From: a virus
Virus record (IMG/VR): IMGVR_UViG_3300038423_000721
Coordinates: 1 to 21,004 of that record
Length of the DNA: 21,004 nt
Strand: one strand, 5' to 3'
A program made the translations under genes and the position numbers. This document shows positions 6,790-14,089 of this stretch, one piece after another (within the stretch, counting starts at the first letter, position 1; each line of letters begins with the position of its first letter). The notes below the pieces were generated by a model that was not told where the DNA came from, made no database searches, and saw only the letters and a list, made by a program, of their open reading frames with translations.

Positions 6790-7468
6790 GTTCCAGTTCC
6801 TCCATCATGGTTTGAATCCAGCGCTGGCGATCGGCCTGCCGCTGGCGGCACAGGGCGACGCCCTCTGCCAACGGCACGTGCCGGCGCGAGGCGGAGTCGC
6901 AAGCTTTGCCGAGGTAGATGCACATTTGCGCGATCGTCAGGCGGCCGATTTCGTCGGGGGTCCATCCGAAGGCCCGGCTCAACTCCGCCGCCCAGCGATA
7001 CCAGGGGATGACCTCCTCGGCAGGCTGTGGCTGGCGCGCGGCGTCTGGCGACGGCCAGCCGCAGCAGCGCTCCATTCGCCGGCCGAGCCCCACCCGCTGC
7101 TCTGCGCCGAGCGACCGCAGCAGATCGGCGGCGGCCTCCAGCGTCATCTGGGGCTGGTCCTTGCGGGCCATGAGCCAGAAGCGATAGCAGAACCCTTCGG
7201 CGGTTTGCCACCATTGGTCGAGGTCGGCCGGGCCGACGCGCCGCTCAGCCGCCGCCTGATCCAATGCGCGGCCCAGCGCCGCTTGCCGTTCCGGCGGCGT
7301 TCGCCCGGCGAGCCTGGCCGGCAGGCCGGCCAGCGGATCGGGCCGGCCGGCAAGGATCCGGTTCTCGATCTCGCCGTAGTCGGCCAGCGTCAGCGGCGTC
7401 AGGCGGTAGGTCCGCCCGCCGATGGCGATCGTGTGCGCCGAGGCGGTCAATTGGCCGAGGCCGTCCAT
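6773..7468 (-). CDS. Putative tail assembly chaperone / tail protein (231 aa)
   Basis: The N-terminus reads TIAIGGRTYRLTPLTLADYG, a short beta hairpin leading into a helical body. This pattern is common in siphophage tail assembly chaperones and lambda gpG-like proteins. The rest is helical with many Arg, Trp and Ala residues (for example WYRWAAELSRAFGWTPDEI, a common phrase for the part that reads host-gate-like ABC helices in these proteins). It follows the tail tube gene, where gpG/gpGT equivalents belong. The ATG at 7468 is used because everything upstream in frame is repeat DNA. The ribosome-binding site is weak. Its last codons carry the ribosome-binding site of the next gene. The assignment rests on order and the N-terminal pattern. 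Confidence 0.6.
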   Translation of the reverse strand: MDGLGQLTASAHTIAIGGRTYRLTPLTLADYGEIENRILAGRPDPLAGLPARLAGRTPPERQAALGRALDQAAAERRVGPADLDQWWQTAEGFCYRFWLMARKDQPQMTLEAAADLLRSLGAEQRVGLGRRMERCCGWPSPDAARQPQPAEEVIPWYRWAAELSRAFGWTPDEIGRLTIAQMCIYLGKACDSASRRHVPLAEGVALCRQRQADRQRWIQTMMEELEHVGSP

Positions 7469-7471
7469 AGT

Positions 7472-7552
7472 GGGATTTAGGGATTTAGGGATTTGGGGAA
7501 GCAGTGAGCAGTGAGCAGTCACCCGCCAGAATCTCAAATCTCAAAGCTCATA
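7472..7552. repeat. Three short-period arrays between tail tube and chaperone genes
   Basis: GGGATTTA units (8-nt period) lie at 7472-7494, GCAGTGA units (7-nt period) at 7501-7521, and AATCTCA/AAGCTCA units (7-nt period) at 7530-7552. They fill the whole 85-nt gap and separate the chaperone start from the tail tube stop. Confidence 0.8.
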
Positions 7553-7553
7553 G

Positions 7554-7946
7554 CTACTGGCCCGTGACGCCGTGCCGGACCACGGCGCCGTTGCCGGAGA
7601 AGTCGAGCACGTAAGCGATGATCTGGCCCTTGTTGATATCGACCTCGACGCTGATCTTGTCGATGATCGCGGGGACCTCGTAGTAGTTGTCGCCGCTGGC
7701 GTCGAGGTGCAGGTTCAGCGTGGCCGTTTGGCCTTCTTCGATGGGGCACTGCTGCGTGTCGGTGGCCTTGATCTCGAACGAGCCGGAGGCGTCGCGGACG
7801 CCGGCGGCCCGCTTCTTCCAACCGCCCGTGTCGTTGGCGGCGTAGTCCGGGTTGTTGCTGGTCGCGACGAGCTTCCAGTCCGACACGGGCGTGATTTCGC
7901 TCGTGCCGAGGTACAGCGTTCCGTCTTTTCCGCTCAAGACAGCCAT
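7554..7946 (-). CDS. Major tail (tube) protein (130 aa)
   Basis: This small beta-rich protein fits the siphophage tail tube fold. The N-terminus MAVLSGKDGTLYLGTSEITP is a typical tail-tube opening. WKKRAAGVRDASGSFEIKAT and YYEVPAIIDKISVEVDINKG match the strands and the final segment (AYVLDFSGNGAV) seen in small major tail proteins. Length is at the short end of the family (about 130-200 aa). Start is secure: AAAGGA lies 7 nt before the ATG at 7946. Monomers would stack as hexameric rings to form the tail tube, so the particle probably has a long tail. It sits after the tail-completion cluster and before the chaperone candidate, as expected. Confidence 0.75.
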   Translation of the reverse strand: MAVLSGKDGTLYLGTSEITPVSDWKLVATSNNPDYAANDTGGWKKRAAGVRDASGSFEIKATDTQQCPIEEGQTATLNLHLDASGDNYYEVPAIIDKISVEVDINKGQIIAYVLDFSGNGAVVRHGVTGQ

Positions 7947-7981
7947 GGGATTATCCTTTCTTGCTTTGTTAAGGCCCCCGT

Positions 7982-8042
7982 TGTAGCCGGCACACGCCGT
8001 GTGCCGTCCGCACGGTACGGCACACGGCGTGTGCCGACTACA
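7982..8042. repeat. Palindromic TGTAG...CTACA element, copy 2
   Basis: TGTAG at 7982 and CTACA ending at 8042 flank two near-identical palindromes, CGGCACACGCCGTGTGCCG (7988-8006) and CGGCACACGGCGTGTGCCG (8018-8036). The design matches the copy at 5863-5918. It sits immediately upstream of the tail tube ribosome-binding site, so the message would carry two stable stem-loops there. Confidence 0.85.
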
Positions 8043-8076
8043 TTGGAACTGACCAAGTGATTTACTGAGCGCCCGT

Positions 8077-8595
8077 CTAGTCCGCGCCGCTGGAGCCGGA
8101 GCCGGTGGCGTTGAGCGTTCCCACCAGGGCCAGCGAGTAAGTGACGTTGCCGCCGACGGCCGCCAGCTTCAGGAGCTTGTGCGAATCGTCGACGGGCCAG
8201 CCGTCCTGCCGGTTGACCAGCAGCACTGCGCCGTCGGGCGGCACCACGAGCGAATCGCCGTCGGCGCCGAAGGGGGCCGACCACTCGGCCTGGCCGGCCC
8301 CGCCCACGGCCAGGCGACCCGTGGAACTGCCGTCGTTGAGCAGCAACAGCCCCTTGACGCGAACCAGGGTGGTGGTGTGATCGGCGCCGAGCATCTCGCG
8401 ATGCAGTGCCGTCAGGTCGAGCGTGTCGGCCGCACCGCTGTCGAGCGTCTGTTGATCGGCGTGCCAGCCGGCCTCGGCCTGGCCGCTGCCGCAGCCCTCC
8501 TGCAACTGCTTAGTGTAATCCAGCCGGGCGGTGTCCAGCGCGCCCTGGTTCCAGTTCCAGCCGATGGAAGCCCTCAGTTCCGCTTTGAACGTCAT
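8077..8595 (-). CDS. Conserved phage structural protein, beta-rich (172 aa)
   Basis: A soluble, Gly/Asp-rich protein with the recurring phage phrase GSGQAEAGWHADQQTLDSGA followed by DTLDLTALHREMLGADHTTT and a long beta-rich half (RVKGLLLLND, then VPPDGAVLLVN and VTYSLALVGTL). I recall this layout from structural genes of unknown function in many tailed-phage loci, where a polar N-terminal part precedes a beta sandwich. The ATG at 8595 overlaps the stop of the upstream gene in an ATGA arrangement, which supports this start and coupled translation. It lies between the tail-completion candidate and the tail tube, so a tail or joining role is likely. The exact function is unknown. Confidence 0.65.
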   Translation of the reverse strand: MTFKAELRASIGWNWNQGALDTARLDYTKQLQEGCGSGQAEAGWHADQQTLDSGAADTLDLTALHREMLGADHTTTLVRVKGLLLLNDGSSTGRLAVGGAGQAEWSAPFGADGDSLVVPPDGAVLLVNRQDGWPVDDSHKLLKLAAVGGNVTYSLALVGTLNATGSGSSGAD

Positions 8596-9005
8596 GCGAT
8601 TTTCTCCTTGAAGATATGGACCATGCACACGAAATCGATATTCATTTGCCACACGCCGTCGTCCTGTTGCCGCTGGCCGCCGCCCGTTCGCCGCATCTCG
8701 ATCACGCGCTGGCCGTCGTCCAGGTCGAAATCCGTGCGATCGAAGGCGGCGTCGATTTGCTCGACGATGGCTGCCGCCGCATCGTAGTTGCCGTGGAAGA
8801 CTTGGAACCGCAGGCCGATCAAGCGGACGGTCGAGCCGTCGTTGCAGGCGGCCAGCGGCCGATCGCTCTGGAGGCTGACGACGGCCCGGGGCAGGCCGGG
8901 ATCGGGGCTGAGGCCCGTCGCGAGCCGCCCGCCCGGCAGCAGGGCGCACAGCGGCTCCACGGCCGACCAGCGGCAATGGATGGCCTGCATCAGGCTCAAG
9001 GCCAT
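8592..9005 (-). CDS. Putative tail completion / tail terminator protein (137 aa)
   Basis: The length (137 aa), alpha/beta character and position suit a tail terminator or tail-completion protein (the gpU or DUF3168-type role), which caps the tail tube and joins it to the head. Seen in the sequence: MALSLMQAIHCRWSAVEPLC, a helix-rich start; GLRFQVFHGNYDAAAAIVEQ, a strand followed by a helix; and a last strand WQMNIDFVCMVHIFKE. The order of a strand, an amphipathic helix (IVEQIDAAFD) and strands is usual for this family. The ATG at 9005 overlaps the upstream stop by 10 nt, and the end forms an ATGA overlap with the next gene. It is thus in a tight head-tail joining operon. Assignment is by fold-like pattern and synteny. 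Confidence 0.6.
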   Translation of the reverse strand: MALSLMQAIHCRWSAVEPLCALLPGGRLATGLSPDPGLPRAVVSLQSDRPLAACNDGSTVRLIGLRFQVFHGNYDAAAAIVEQIDAAFDRTDFDLDDGQRVIEMRRTGGGQRQQDDGVWQMNIDFVCMVHIFKEKIA

Positions 9006-9658
9006 GGCGTCACCTCCGCCTCGATGCTCTCCAGCTCGCCGATCAGCTCGGCGGCGGTGGTGCCGAGAACCTTGTAGATCGTTCCGTCCGGACCCTGAAT
9101 GCGGTGCGTGTGGTCGAGCTTTAGCGTCTGCTCCACGAAGATCCGGTAGCGGGTGACGGTCTGCCATGCCGCGTGCAGAACATCGGACTGCGAGGCGACC
9201 GGCTGAATGCGGGCCCGGATTCCCGTAAGCCACACCTGCCAGGCGGGCACGGCGGCGCCACCCGTTCCCGGGGTGTAGACGGCCTGTAGGACGGTGATCG
9301 TGTCGTCCAGGGCGTAGACCACGGCCAGGCTCCGCGCGGCGCACCGCCAGCGGGAGCCCAAGGCGGTGCCGGCCACGTCCAACACGGTCCAGCGACGGCC
9401 CTCGGCGTCGCACAGCACGTCGCCCAGCCGTGGGGCGGCGGGCAGCTCGGCGACCGGCAGGTGCCAGGTGACGTCGCTGGCCGTGTAGCGCCCGTCGGAA
9501 GCGGCCGCCTCGCGGGTCGTGACCGCCCGCCGCAAGGCGTGCGCAATCACCCTGCCCGGCGCGGCGGGGCTGCTGCCGCGCCGACGTATAATCACCGGCT
9601 CCAGGCCGTCGGCGACTTGTGCCAGGTCGGAAACAAGGTCCGGCGAGGGAGTCTTCAT
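8996..9658 (-). CDS. Putative head-tail joining (head closure) protein (220 aa)
   Basis: The C-terminal half (RARIQPVASQSDVLHAAWQT, then RYRIFVEQTLKLDHTHRIQG and DGTIYKVLGTTAAELIGELE) has the strand pattern and length of the head-closure family that includes SPP1 gp16 and HK97 gp7-like proteins. The first 150 residues are an extra beta-rich domain (GDVLCDAEGRRWTVLDVAGT), so the protein is about twice the family's usual 100-120 aa. Its ATG at 9658 directly follows the stop of the 70-aa gene with no gap, and it overlaps the next gene by 10 nt. Role: it would seal the portal channel after packaging and dock the tail. The family assignment is moderate. Confidence 0.6.
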   Translation of the reverse strand: MKTPSPDLVSDLAQVADGLEPVIIRRRGSSPAAPGRVIAHALRRAVTTREAAASDGRYTASDVTWHLPVAELPAAPRLGDVLCDAEGRRWTVLDVAGTALGSRWRCAARSLAVVYALDDTITVLQAVYTPGTGGAAVPAWQVWLTGIRARIQPVASQSDVLHAAWQTVTRYRIFVEQTLKLDHTHRIQGPDGTIYKVLGTTAAELIGELESIEAEVTPWP

Positions 9659-9871
9659 CTAGGTGTACCCCCGCGATTGCACTTCCACCGGTGCGGCGGC
9701 GGCGATCTGCCGCTCGCACCACTCGACCGTCTGCTGCAACTGGGCCAGGTACTCCGCCCAGGCAACCTGTTGCCCGTCGATCTTGTAGGTCGGCTTGGGC
9801 TGGGCCGTGATTTCGGCCACCAGCGCCAGCGTCTGGGCCTTGATTCTGTGCAGTTGTTCCAAGTGGCTCAT
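9659..9871 (-). CDS. Small conserved phage-cluster protein (70 aa)
   Basis: A short helical protein: MSHLEQLHRIKAQTLALVAE, then KPTYKIDGQQVAWAEYLAQL, ending in a second helix and VEVQSRGYT. The phrase Tyr-x-Ile-Asp-Gly-Gln-x-Val-x-Trp-x-x-Tyr is familiar from small genes next to connector genes in phage-like clusters, but no function is known to me. The ATG at 9871 gives 70 aa. A TTG at 9889 would overlap the upstream stop as TTGA, adding six residues; neither start has a good ribosome-binding site. Its stop codon touches the next start codon. It may be a small connector or assembly factor. Confidence 0.6.
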   Translation of the reverse strand: MSHLEQLHRIKAQTLALVAEITAQPKPTYKIDGQQVAWAEYLAQLQQTVEWCERQIAAAAPVEVQSRGYT

Positions 9872-9885
9872 GGGAGTTAGGAGTC

Positions 9886-11592
9886 TCAAATCACGTTAAT
9901 GCGGAATCTCACGAGCACGATTTGCCCGGCCGCCGGGGTCAGCCGGTACTCGACCAGATAGCGGCAGCCGGCCACGGGGAAGGCGGACTGCCGGGAGACG
10001 TCCGGCGTGTGGCGGAAGTTGTACGCGGCCGCGTCCTGGTCGGTCTGAAGGGCGTCGAAGATCACCTCCGCGGCCGCCAACGGCAGCGCGGAGAACCCGG
10101 GGACCGGCGCTCGGCAGTCCGGGTCCTGGTCGTCGAGCAGGTACACCGAGTAGGCGATCGTTTGCACGTCGGCCTGCTGGATGTCGCGGCCCCGGTAGGA
10201 AACGTGAGCCGCCAGGGGCCGCGTGCCGCCGCGGAACACCGTGCTGTAAATGTCTGCGTCGGCCTGGGCCACGGCGGGGGCCCCCGCCGCCGGGCCGCCG
10301 GTGAGCGTGCGTTGGGGGTTCGACCACACGGCCGCCGGCAGCGCGGCCACCGCACCGGCCGCGGTGCCGGCCGCGGTTTCCGCACCGGCGGCTGACGCCG
10401 CGGCGCTGTCGGCGCTGGTCTTGGCCTCCGCGGCTGCGGTGGCTGCACTGCCGGCGCTGGTGGCCACGCCGGCCAGGGCGGCAGCCGTGGCCAGGTGGTT
10501 GCCGGCGTCGTCCACTGCGCGGACGTTGCCGCTGGGGTCAACGGCGGGCTGGTGCGCCGGCAGATTCGCCAACCGCGGGTCGCCCAGGGCCGTCAGGCCG
10601 GCCCCGCCCGCGCCGATCTGCTGGTAGACCTCGTCCGTGTAGCGGTCCACGCGGAAGTAGTATTCGCGGGCGTATGCCACGAAGCTGCTGAGCGTGCTGC
10701 TGTAGGGCTGCCAAAAGCACCACACATCGCCGCTGTCACCCGGCACCCAGGGGCTGTTGCAGGGGAAGTCGAAGGTGTACTGCCCAGGCGATGAAATCCA
10801 CGTCAGCGTGATGGGCGTGTTGACATCCGGCGTGCCGTTGCGAAACACGATCACCAGCGGGATCACCGGCGGATCGACCATTTGCCCCGGCGGGCTGGTC
10901 GTAAGGTCCGACGCAAACAACTGCCGGACGCCCACCGTGTGCGTCGCGGATATGTCGGGCAGGTCGGTCTGAGAGAGGATCTCGATCGTCGCGCCCGGGA
11001 TCGAGACGGATGTCTGGTAATGCGTGTTCTTAAGCGTGATGCTGACCGGCGGTGAAGCTGGGTTGAAAATGACCGGATAGCCGCGGGAGTTGGACAGCGA
11101 CACAATTACTGATGCGTCGGCGGGCACCAGCTCCCAGCCGTCGATGAGCGTGCAGCCGCCGGCCAGAGCTATGGTCACACCCGAGGAGATCTGGGTTACT
11201 CCGTTGCCGAGGTCCCAGATGCCTTTGACCAGGACGTTTCCGTTGCACTGGCAGTTGCAGTCGACCTCGGCCGCGCCCACTGGAAACAAGGCCAAACAGC
11301 CAGTCGTCTCGATCGTGGTCTGGCTCGCACTCCCGGAATCGTTCAGGGTAACGCTGACATGCACGTGGCCGGCGGACTGGGTGAGAATGCCTGCGACATC
11401 CAGGTTGCCCAGCAGCGAAACGTATCCGCCGCCGTGGATCGTGCCGAAGGACACGACGTCACCGGCCGCGATGGTGATGTCATCGCTGTTGTTGCCGTCG
11501 CCGTCGAAGGTCGGCGCGACGCCTCCGACCCAAATCGAGCCGCTCTCCCAGGCGACGGCGCCCTGGTTGCCCTTGGTCGTGAAAGAAGTCAT
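9886..11592 (-). CDS. Fibre-like virion protein (568 aa)
   Basis: The N-terminal 330 residues are rich in Gly, Thr, Ser and alternate like a beta helix or beta sandwich (VAPTFDGDGNNSDDITIAAG; a run of Cys at VDCNCQCNGN). A middle stretch of about 60 residues is Ala/Ser/Thr-rich (TAAAEAKTSADSAAASAAGA), likely a trimeric coiled coil. It runs into VWSNPQRTLTGG, a Trp-Ser-x-x-x-Arg-Thr-Leu-Thr motif I recall in phage fibre-type proteins. The C-terminal 120 residues form a separate domain ending QIVLVRFRINVI. The start is ATG at 11592, with a weak ribosome-binding site. It lies between the capsid genes and the head-tail joining genes, an unusual place for a tail fibre, so a head fibre or neck whisker is possible. 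Confidence 0.6.
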   Translation of the reverse strand: MTSFTTKGNQGAVAWESGSIWVGGVAPTFDGDGNNSDDITIAAGDVVSFGTIHGGGYVSLLGNLDVAGILTQSAGHVHVSVTLNDSGSASQTTIETTGCLALFPVGAAEVDCNCQCNGNVLVKGIWDLGNGVTQISSGVTIALAGGCTLIDGWELVPADASVIVSLSNSRGYPVIFNPASPPVSITLKNTHYQTSVSIPGATIEILSQTDLPDISATHTVGVRQLFASDLTTSPPGQMVDPPVIPLVIVFRNGTPDVNTPITLTWISSPGQYTFDFPCNSPWVPGDSGDVWCFWQPYSSTLSSFVAYAREYYFRVDRYTDEVYQQIGAGGAGLTALGDPRLANLPAHQPAVDPSGNVRAVDDAGNHLATAAALAGVATSAGSAATAAAEAKTSADSAAASAAGAETAAGTAAGAVAALPAAVWSNPQRTLTGGPAAGAPAVAQADADIYSTVFRGGTRPLAAHVSYRGRDIQQADVQTIAYSVYLLDDQDPDCRAPVPGFSALPLAAAEVIFDALQTDQDAAAYNFRHTPDVSRQSAFPVAGCRYLVEYRLTPAAGQIVLVRFRINVI

Positions 11593-11601
11593 GGTGCGAT
11601 C

Positions 11602-11693
11602 GAGGGGTTAAGGGGTTGAGGGGTTAAGGGGTTAAGGGACTGAGGGGCGGGGCTTTTCCCTTATCCCCTTATCCCCTAATCCCTCATCCCCTT
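11602..11693. repeat. AGGGGTTA-type array with inverted counterpart (hairpin)
   Basis: AGGGGTTA/AGGGGTTG units (8-nt period) at 11602-11646 are followed by the roughly complementary units CCTTATCC and CCTAATCC at 11658-11693. Only 11 nt lie between the arms, so the gap can form one long imperfect hairpin between the 152-aa and 568-aa genes. There is no U-tract, so it is not called a terminator. Confidence 0.75.
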
Positions 11694-11703
11694 TTTCTGC
11701 CTA

Positions 11704-12162
11704 CTACGGCGTGGCGTGCTCCCGGGCCTGGGCCACCTGCCACACGTTGACAAGGCCAAAGCCGTTCTGGCGGGCCCAGCTCGTCTGGAGCGTAGCATAG
11801 GCCGCGATCTTGCCCGGTACCGCGGTCAGGGCGGTACTGCCCTGGCAGAGTTGGTTGACCATGCTCTGCAACACGGCGCTTCCGAAATCCAGGCCGCCGC
11901 CGTTGCCGGCCTCGTCGCCGGGCAGGGCCAGCATGGCGATCATGTCGGTCAAGAGCGCACTTGCCGAAGCGGCCGCGTTCAGCGCGGCCCGCAGGGCGTT
12001 ATATTCGGCCGCGGTCAAGAGGTTGGCCAACGTGCGAAAGCTGCCGAAGCAGGAGCAGGGCTGGGCGCTGGGGGCATTGAGCACCGCCATGGCCTGGGCG
12101 TCGGTCATCGTCGAATACTGCGGCTTGGCCAGCTCGGCTTGAAGTGCGGCAAGATTGTTCAT
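11704..12162 (-). CDS. Helical phage protein at the adaptor position (152 aa)
   Basis: A mainly helical protein beginning MNNLAALQAELAKPQYSTMT and continuing DAQAMAVLNA. The phrase Ala-Glu-Leu-x-x-Pro-x-Tyr followed by Asp-x-x-Ala-x-x-x-Leu-Asn is one I recall from a family of uncharacterised tail-region phage proteins. The rest (LLTAAEYNALRAALNAAASA, then LLTDMIAMLALPGDE) is helix-rich. The preferred start is ATG 12162, 7 nt after GGGAG; the frame also opens at 12177 but without that spacing. It follows the major capsid gene, where a head-tail adaptor would be found, but it shows no clear similarity to known adaptors. No function is assigned. Confidence 0.6.
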   Translation of the reverse strand: MNNLAALQAELAKPQYSTMTDAQAMAVLNAPSAQPCSCFGSFRTLANLLTAAEYNALRAALNAAASASALLTDMIAMLALPGDEAGNGGGLDFGSAVLQSMVNQLCQGSTALTAVPGKIAAYATLQTSWARQNGFGLVNVWQVAQAREHATP

Positions 12163-12180
12163 TTCGTTGCTCCCCAATGG

Positions 12181-12288
12181 GTCGTATGGGACCTATAGGC
12201 CCTATACGACCTATGCGCCTGTACGTGATTTCTGCGTTCGGTCACCGGGCGAGTGGCACGCCCGCGCAAGCCTGGGCATGCCACTCGC
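12181..12288. repeat. Tandem CCTATA-type repeats plus a 10-bp hairpin after the capsid gene
   Basis: GACCTATAG/GCCCTATAC/GACCTATGC-type units of about 10 nt run at 12188-12215. Next to them GCGAGTGGCA (12249-12258) pairs perfectly with TGCCACTCGC (12279-12288), with a further CGCCC/GGGC extension inside. The hairpin is 23 nt past the stop of the major capsid gene in the direction of transcription. It could stabilise the capsid message or reduce read-through. There is no U-tract. Confidence 0.65.
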
Positions 12289-12311
12289 CGCCAGCGCCCG
12301 CTGCGCCGGGC

Positions 12312-13493
12312 TTACTGCCTGGTGGGCAGTGGAACGCTCTTGACGATGTAGCGGGGGTTGATCACGGCGGCCGCCCCGCGCTCCGAAGCCTTGAAGCGAA
12401 TCACGACGTCCTGGTTGAAGTCGGCATCGCTGTTGGGCGGCGACTGGGTCACCGTGATCGGCCAGTTCTGCATGTAGGCGAAGGCCTTGCGGAAATCGCC
12501 GAGGAACCACCACTTCTTGGCGTCGCCGCTGGTCTGGCCCGAGGCGATGATCCGCCGATACGCCAAGCGGCTCTCGTAGAACTGGTAGGTCTTGCTGTAG
12601 GGATTGGCGTAGGTGGCGCGGACCTGGTCCTCTTCGGCGCCGTAGATCAGCTCGGTAGCGCTGAGGATGCGGGCCGCCGCGTGGCGGTAGGCCGGCATCA
12701 CCAGCAGCGTCGTGGCCTGGATCAGCACTGGCTCGCCGGTGTTGGGATCGAGGATGTCGGCGAAGAGTTGTTCGGCGGCGTCGAGGTTGGTCCAGTTGAC
12801 CAGTTCCTGCTGGAGGACGTTGGTCCACGGGCCGCCGTCGGTGGGGCCGTAATAGGTGTTGTACTGCGTGCCCTTCCACTTGTAGTTGTTGTCGACGCCG
12901 ATGAGCAGGTCCAGCAGCCGCTTTTCCTTGTTCAGGCCGAGGATCTCGCCCACCTCGGCGGCGCGCTGCAGGACGAGGTGGGTGCGGTCGAAGAACACGG
13001 CTTCGCGGGTCACGGGCACGATGAATCCGCGCTTGGTGGTGGAGGGCGTTTCGATGTAGTCCTCGCCCAGTCCGACGCTGGGATAGGGCATGCCCGGCCG
13101 CACTTCGGCCACGTCGTCGGCCAGCCGGCCGATGCCGGGGATCTTCTCGCCGTCCAGCCGCGTGGGGACCGCTTCCACCAACTGCGACAGGATGAACGCC
13201 TCCTGGGCGTAGGCGGCGAGGATCGTCGAGTAGATGATCTGGCCGGTGATGTTCGAGAAGGCCGTCACGTCCACGGCGTCGCCGGCCTCCAGCAGCCGCA
13301 CGCCGCCGGTGTTGCGGGGATCGAGCTGCTTGACCCACGCCGGCCCGACCGTCGCCTCGGCCAGCTCCCGAATGCTGAAGTCCTCGGCTTTCAGATGGCC
13401 CTCCTCCAGGGCCTCGCGGAGGCGCTCGGCGGTCGGCTCGGGCCCGCACAGCTCGTACATGCGTTTCAATTCACGATACTTGATCGCTCGCAC
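12312..13493 (-). CDS. Major capsid protein, HK97-fold candidate (393 aa)
   Basis: This is the best major capsid candidate by length (393 aa), order (after protease and decoration genes) and composition. It shows a long helical N-terminus (RELKRMYELCGPEPTAERLR), a central region GFIVPVTREAVFFDRTHLVL that suits the HK97 E-loop and spine helix, and later beta-rich segments (RIIASGQTSGDAKKWWFLGD, then VVIRFKASERGAAAVINPRY). Most of the first 100 residues may be removed by the protease, as in HK97. The start is GTG at 13493, 9 nt after AAGGAG; the open frame continues further upstream only into GTTGTC repeats. The capsid shell is its expected location. The family name within HK97-like capsids cannot be given. 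Confidence 0.75.
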   Translation of the reverse strand: MRAIKYRELKRMYELCGPEPTAERLREALEEGHLKAEDFSIRELAEATVGPAWVKQLDPRNTGGVRLLEAGDAVDVTAFSNITGQIIYSTILAAYAQEAFILSQLVEAVPTRLDGEKIPGIGRLADDVAEVRPGMPYPSVGLGEDYIETPSTTKRGFIVPVTREAVFFDRTHLVLQRAAEVGEILGLNKEKRLLDLLIGVDNNYKWKGTQYNTYYGPTDGGPWTNVLQQELVNWTNLDAAEQLFADILDPNTGEPVLIQATTLLVMPAYRHAAARILSATELIYGAEEDQVRATYANPYSKTYQFYESRLAYRRIIASGQTSGDAKKWWFLGDFRKAFAYMQNWPITVTQSPPNSDADFNQDVVIRFKASERGAAAVINPRYIVKSVPLPTRQ

Positions 13494-13516
13494 GGTTCGT
13501 TTCTCCTTGCTTGGAT

Positions 13517-13587
13517 AGTTGTCAGTTGTCGGTTGTCGGTTGTCAGCGTTCAGACTGAGAACTGAACACTGAACACTGGCTACTGAG
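13517..13587. repeat. GTTGTC and ACTGAAC 7-nt arrays
   Basis: AGTTGTC/GGTTGTC units (7-nt period) lie at 13517-13546, and ACTGAGA/ACTGAAC/ACTGGCT units (7-nt period) at 13554-13587. The GGTTGTC array is the same motif as that at 4736-4772, so one repeat type occurs at two separate gene junctions. It separates the decoration and major capsid genes. Confidence 0.8.
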
Positions 13588-13603
13588 CGGCTACAGCCGC
13601 GCC

Positions 13604-14089
13604 CTAGCTGCCGCTGAAGCTGCTGCCTTCCACGCCGCCGGTCATGACGGTCGAGCGGATGTCGACCAGCACGCTGGTGGCCGGCGTGGGGGCCCGGCGG
13701 GCCACGCGACCCACCGCGCAACAACTGGCGGCCACCTTGGCCACCTGCTGATTCAGTAGCGCGCTACCGTTGGTAGTCGCGTCCGGACCGACCAGGTTGC
13801 CCAGCTCGAAGGCCGTGGCGGGGCAATCCATCTCGAACACTCCGGTGGTGGCGACGCGGATCGGCGCCGTGTCGCCGGCGCGGCTGCGCTGCATCGCCAC
13901 GCCCAGGAACTGGAAGGCAAACGCCTCCTGGTTGGCCGCCTTGCCGCCCTGGTTGCTCAGGGCCGAGGCCGGCTGCGCATTGTCGACGCTCTGCCACAGC
14001 AGATCGCCGATCTCGATCACGGTTTCCGAATGCACGGCCGCCACCACCGGACTGGTATCGCCGTACCGCCAACGCATCTTGTCTGTCAT
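13604..14089 (-). CDS. Putative capsid decoration / cement protein (161 aa)
   Basis: This resembles the small beta-rich decoration proteins (the DUF2190 or gpD-like role). The strand motif HSETVIEIGDLLWQSVDNAQ near the N-terminus, VATTGVFEMDCPATAFELGN in the second half, and the position immediately before the major capsid gene in reading order all fit. The length is close to that family (100-160 aa). A second ATG lies at 14077, but ATG 14089 has AGGAA about 9 nt upstream and is preferred. Decoration proteins bind outside the expanded shell and stabilise it. The C-terminus (TGGVEGSSFSGS) is a flexible Gly/Ser tail. I am moderately sure of the role and less sure of the family. Confidence 0.6.
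   Translation of the reverse strand: MTDKMRWRYGDTSPVVAAVHSETVIEIGDLLWQSVDNAQPASALSNQGGKAANQEAFAFQFLGVAMQRSRAGDTAPIRVATTGVFEMDCPATAFELGNLVGPDATTNGSALLNQQVAKVAASCCAVGRVARRAPTPATSVLVDIRSTVMTGGVEGSSFSGS

Noticed and set aside
8996-9722. Extension of the 137-aa tail completion gene to a 376-codon ORF
   Set aside because: The upstream part overlaps the head-closure gene out of frame and has shadow-like composition; the ATG at 9005 fits the operon overlaps.
12144-13565. 473-codon plus-strand ORF opposite the major capsid gene
   Set aside because: The minus-strand frame has a good start, ribosome-binding site and capsid-like features; the plus-strand product is Gly/Val/Asp-rich with no family pattern and runs through repeats at its end.
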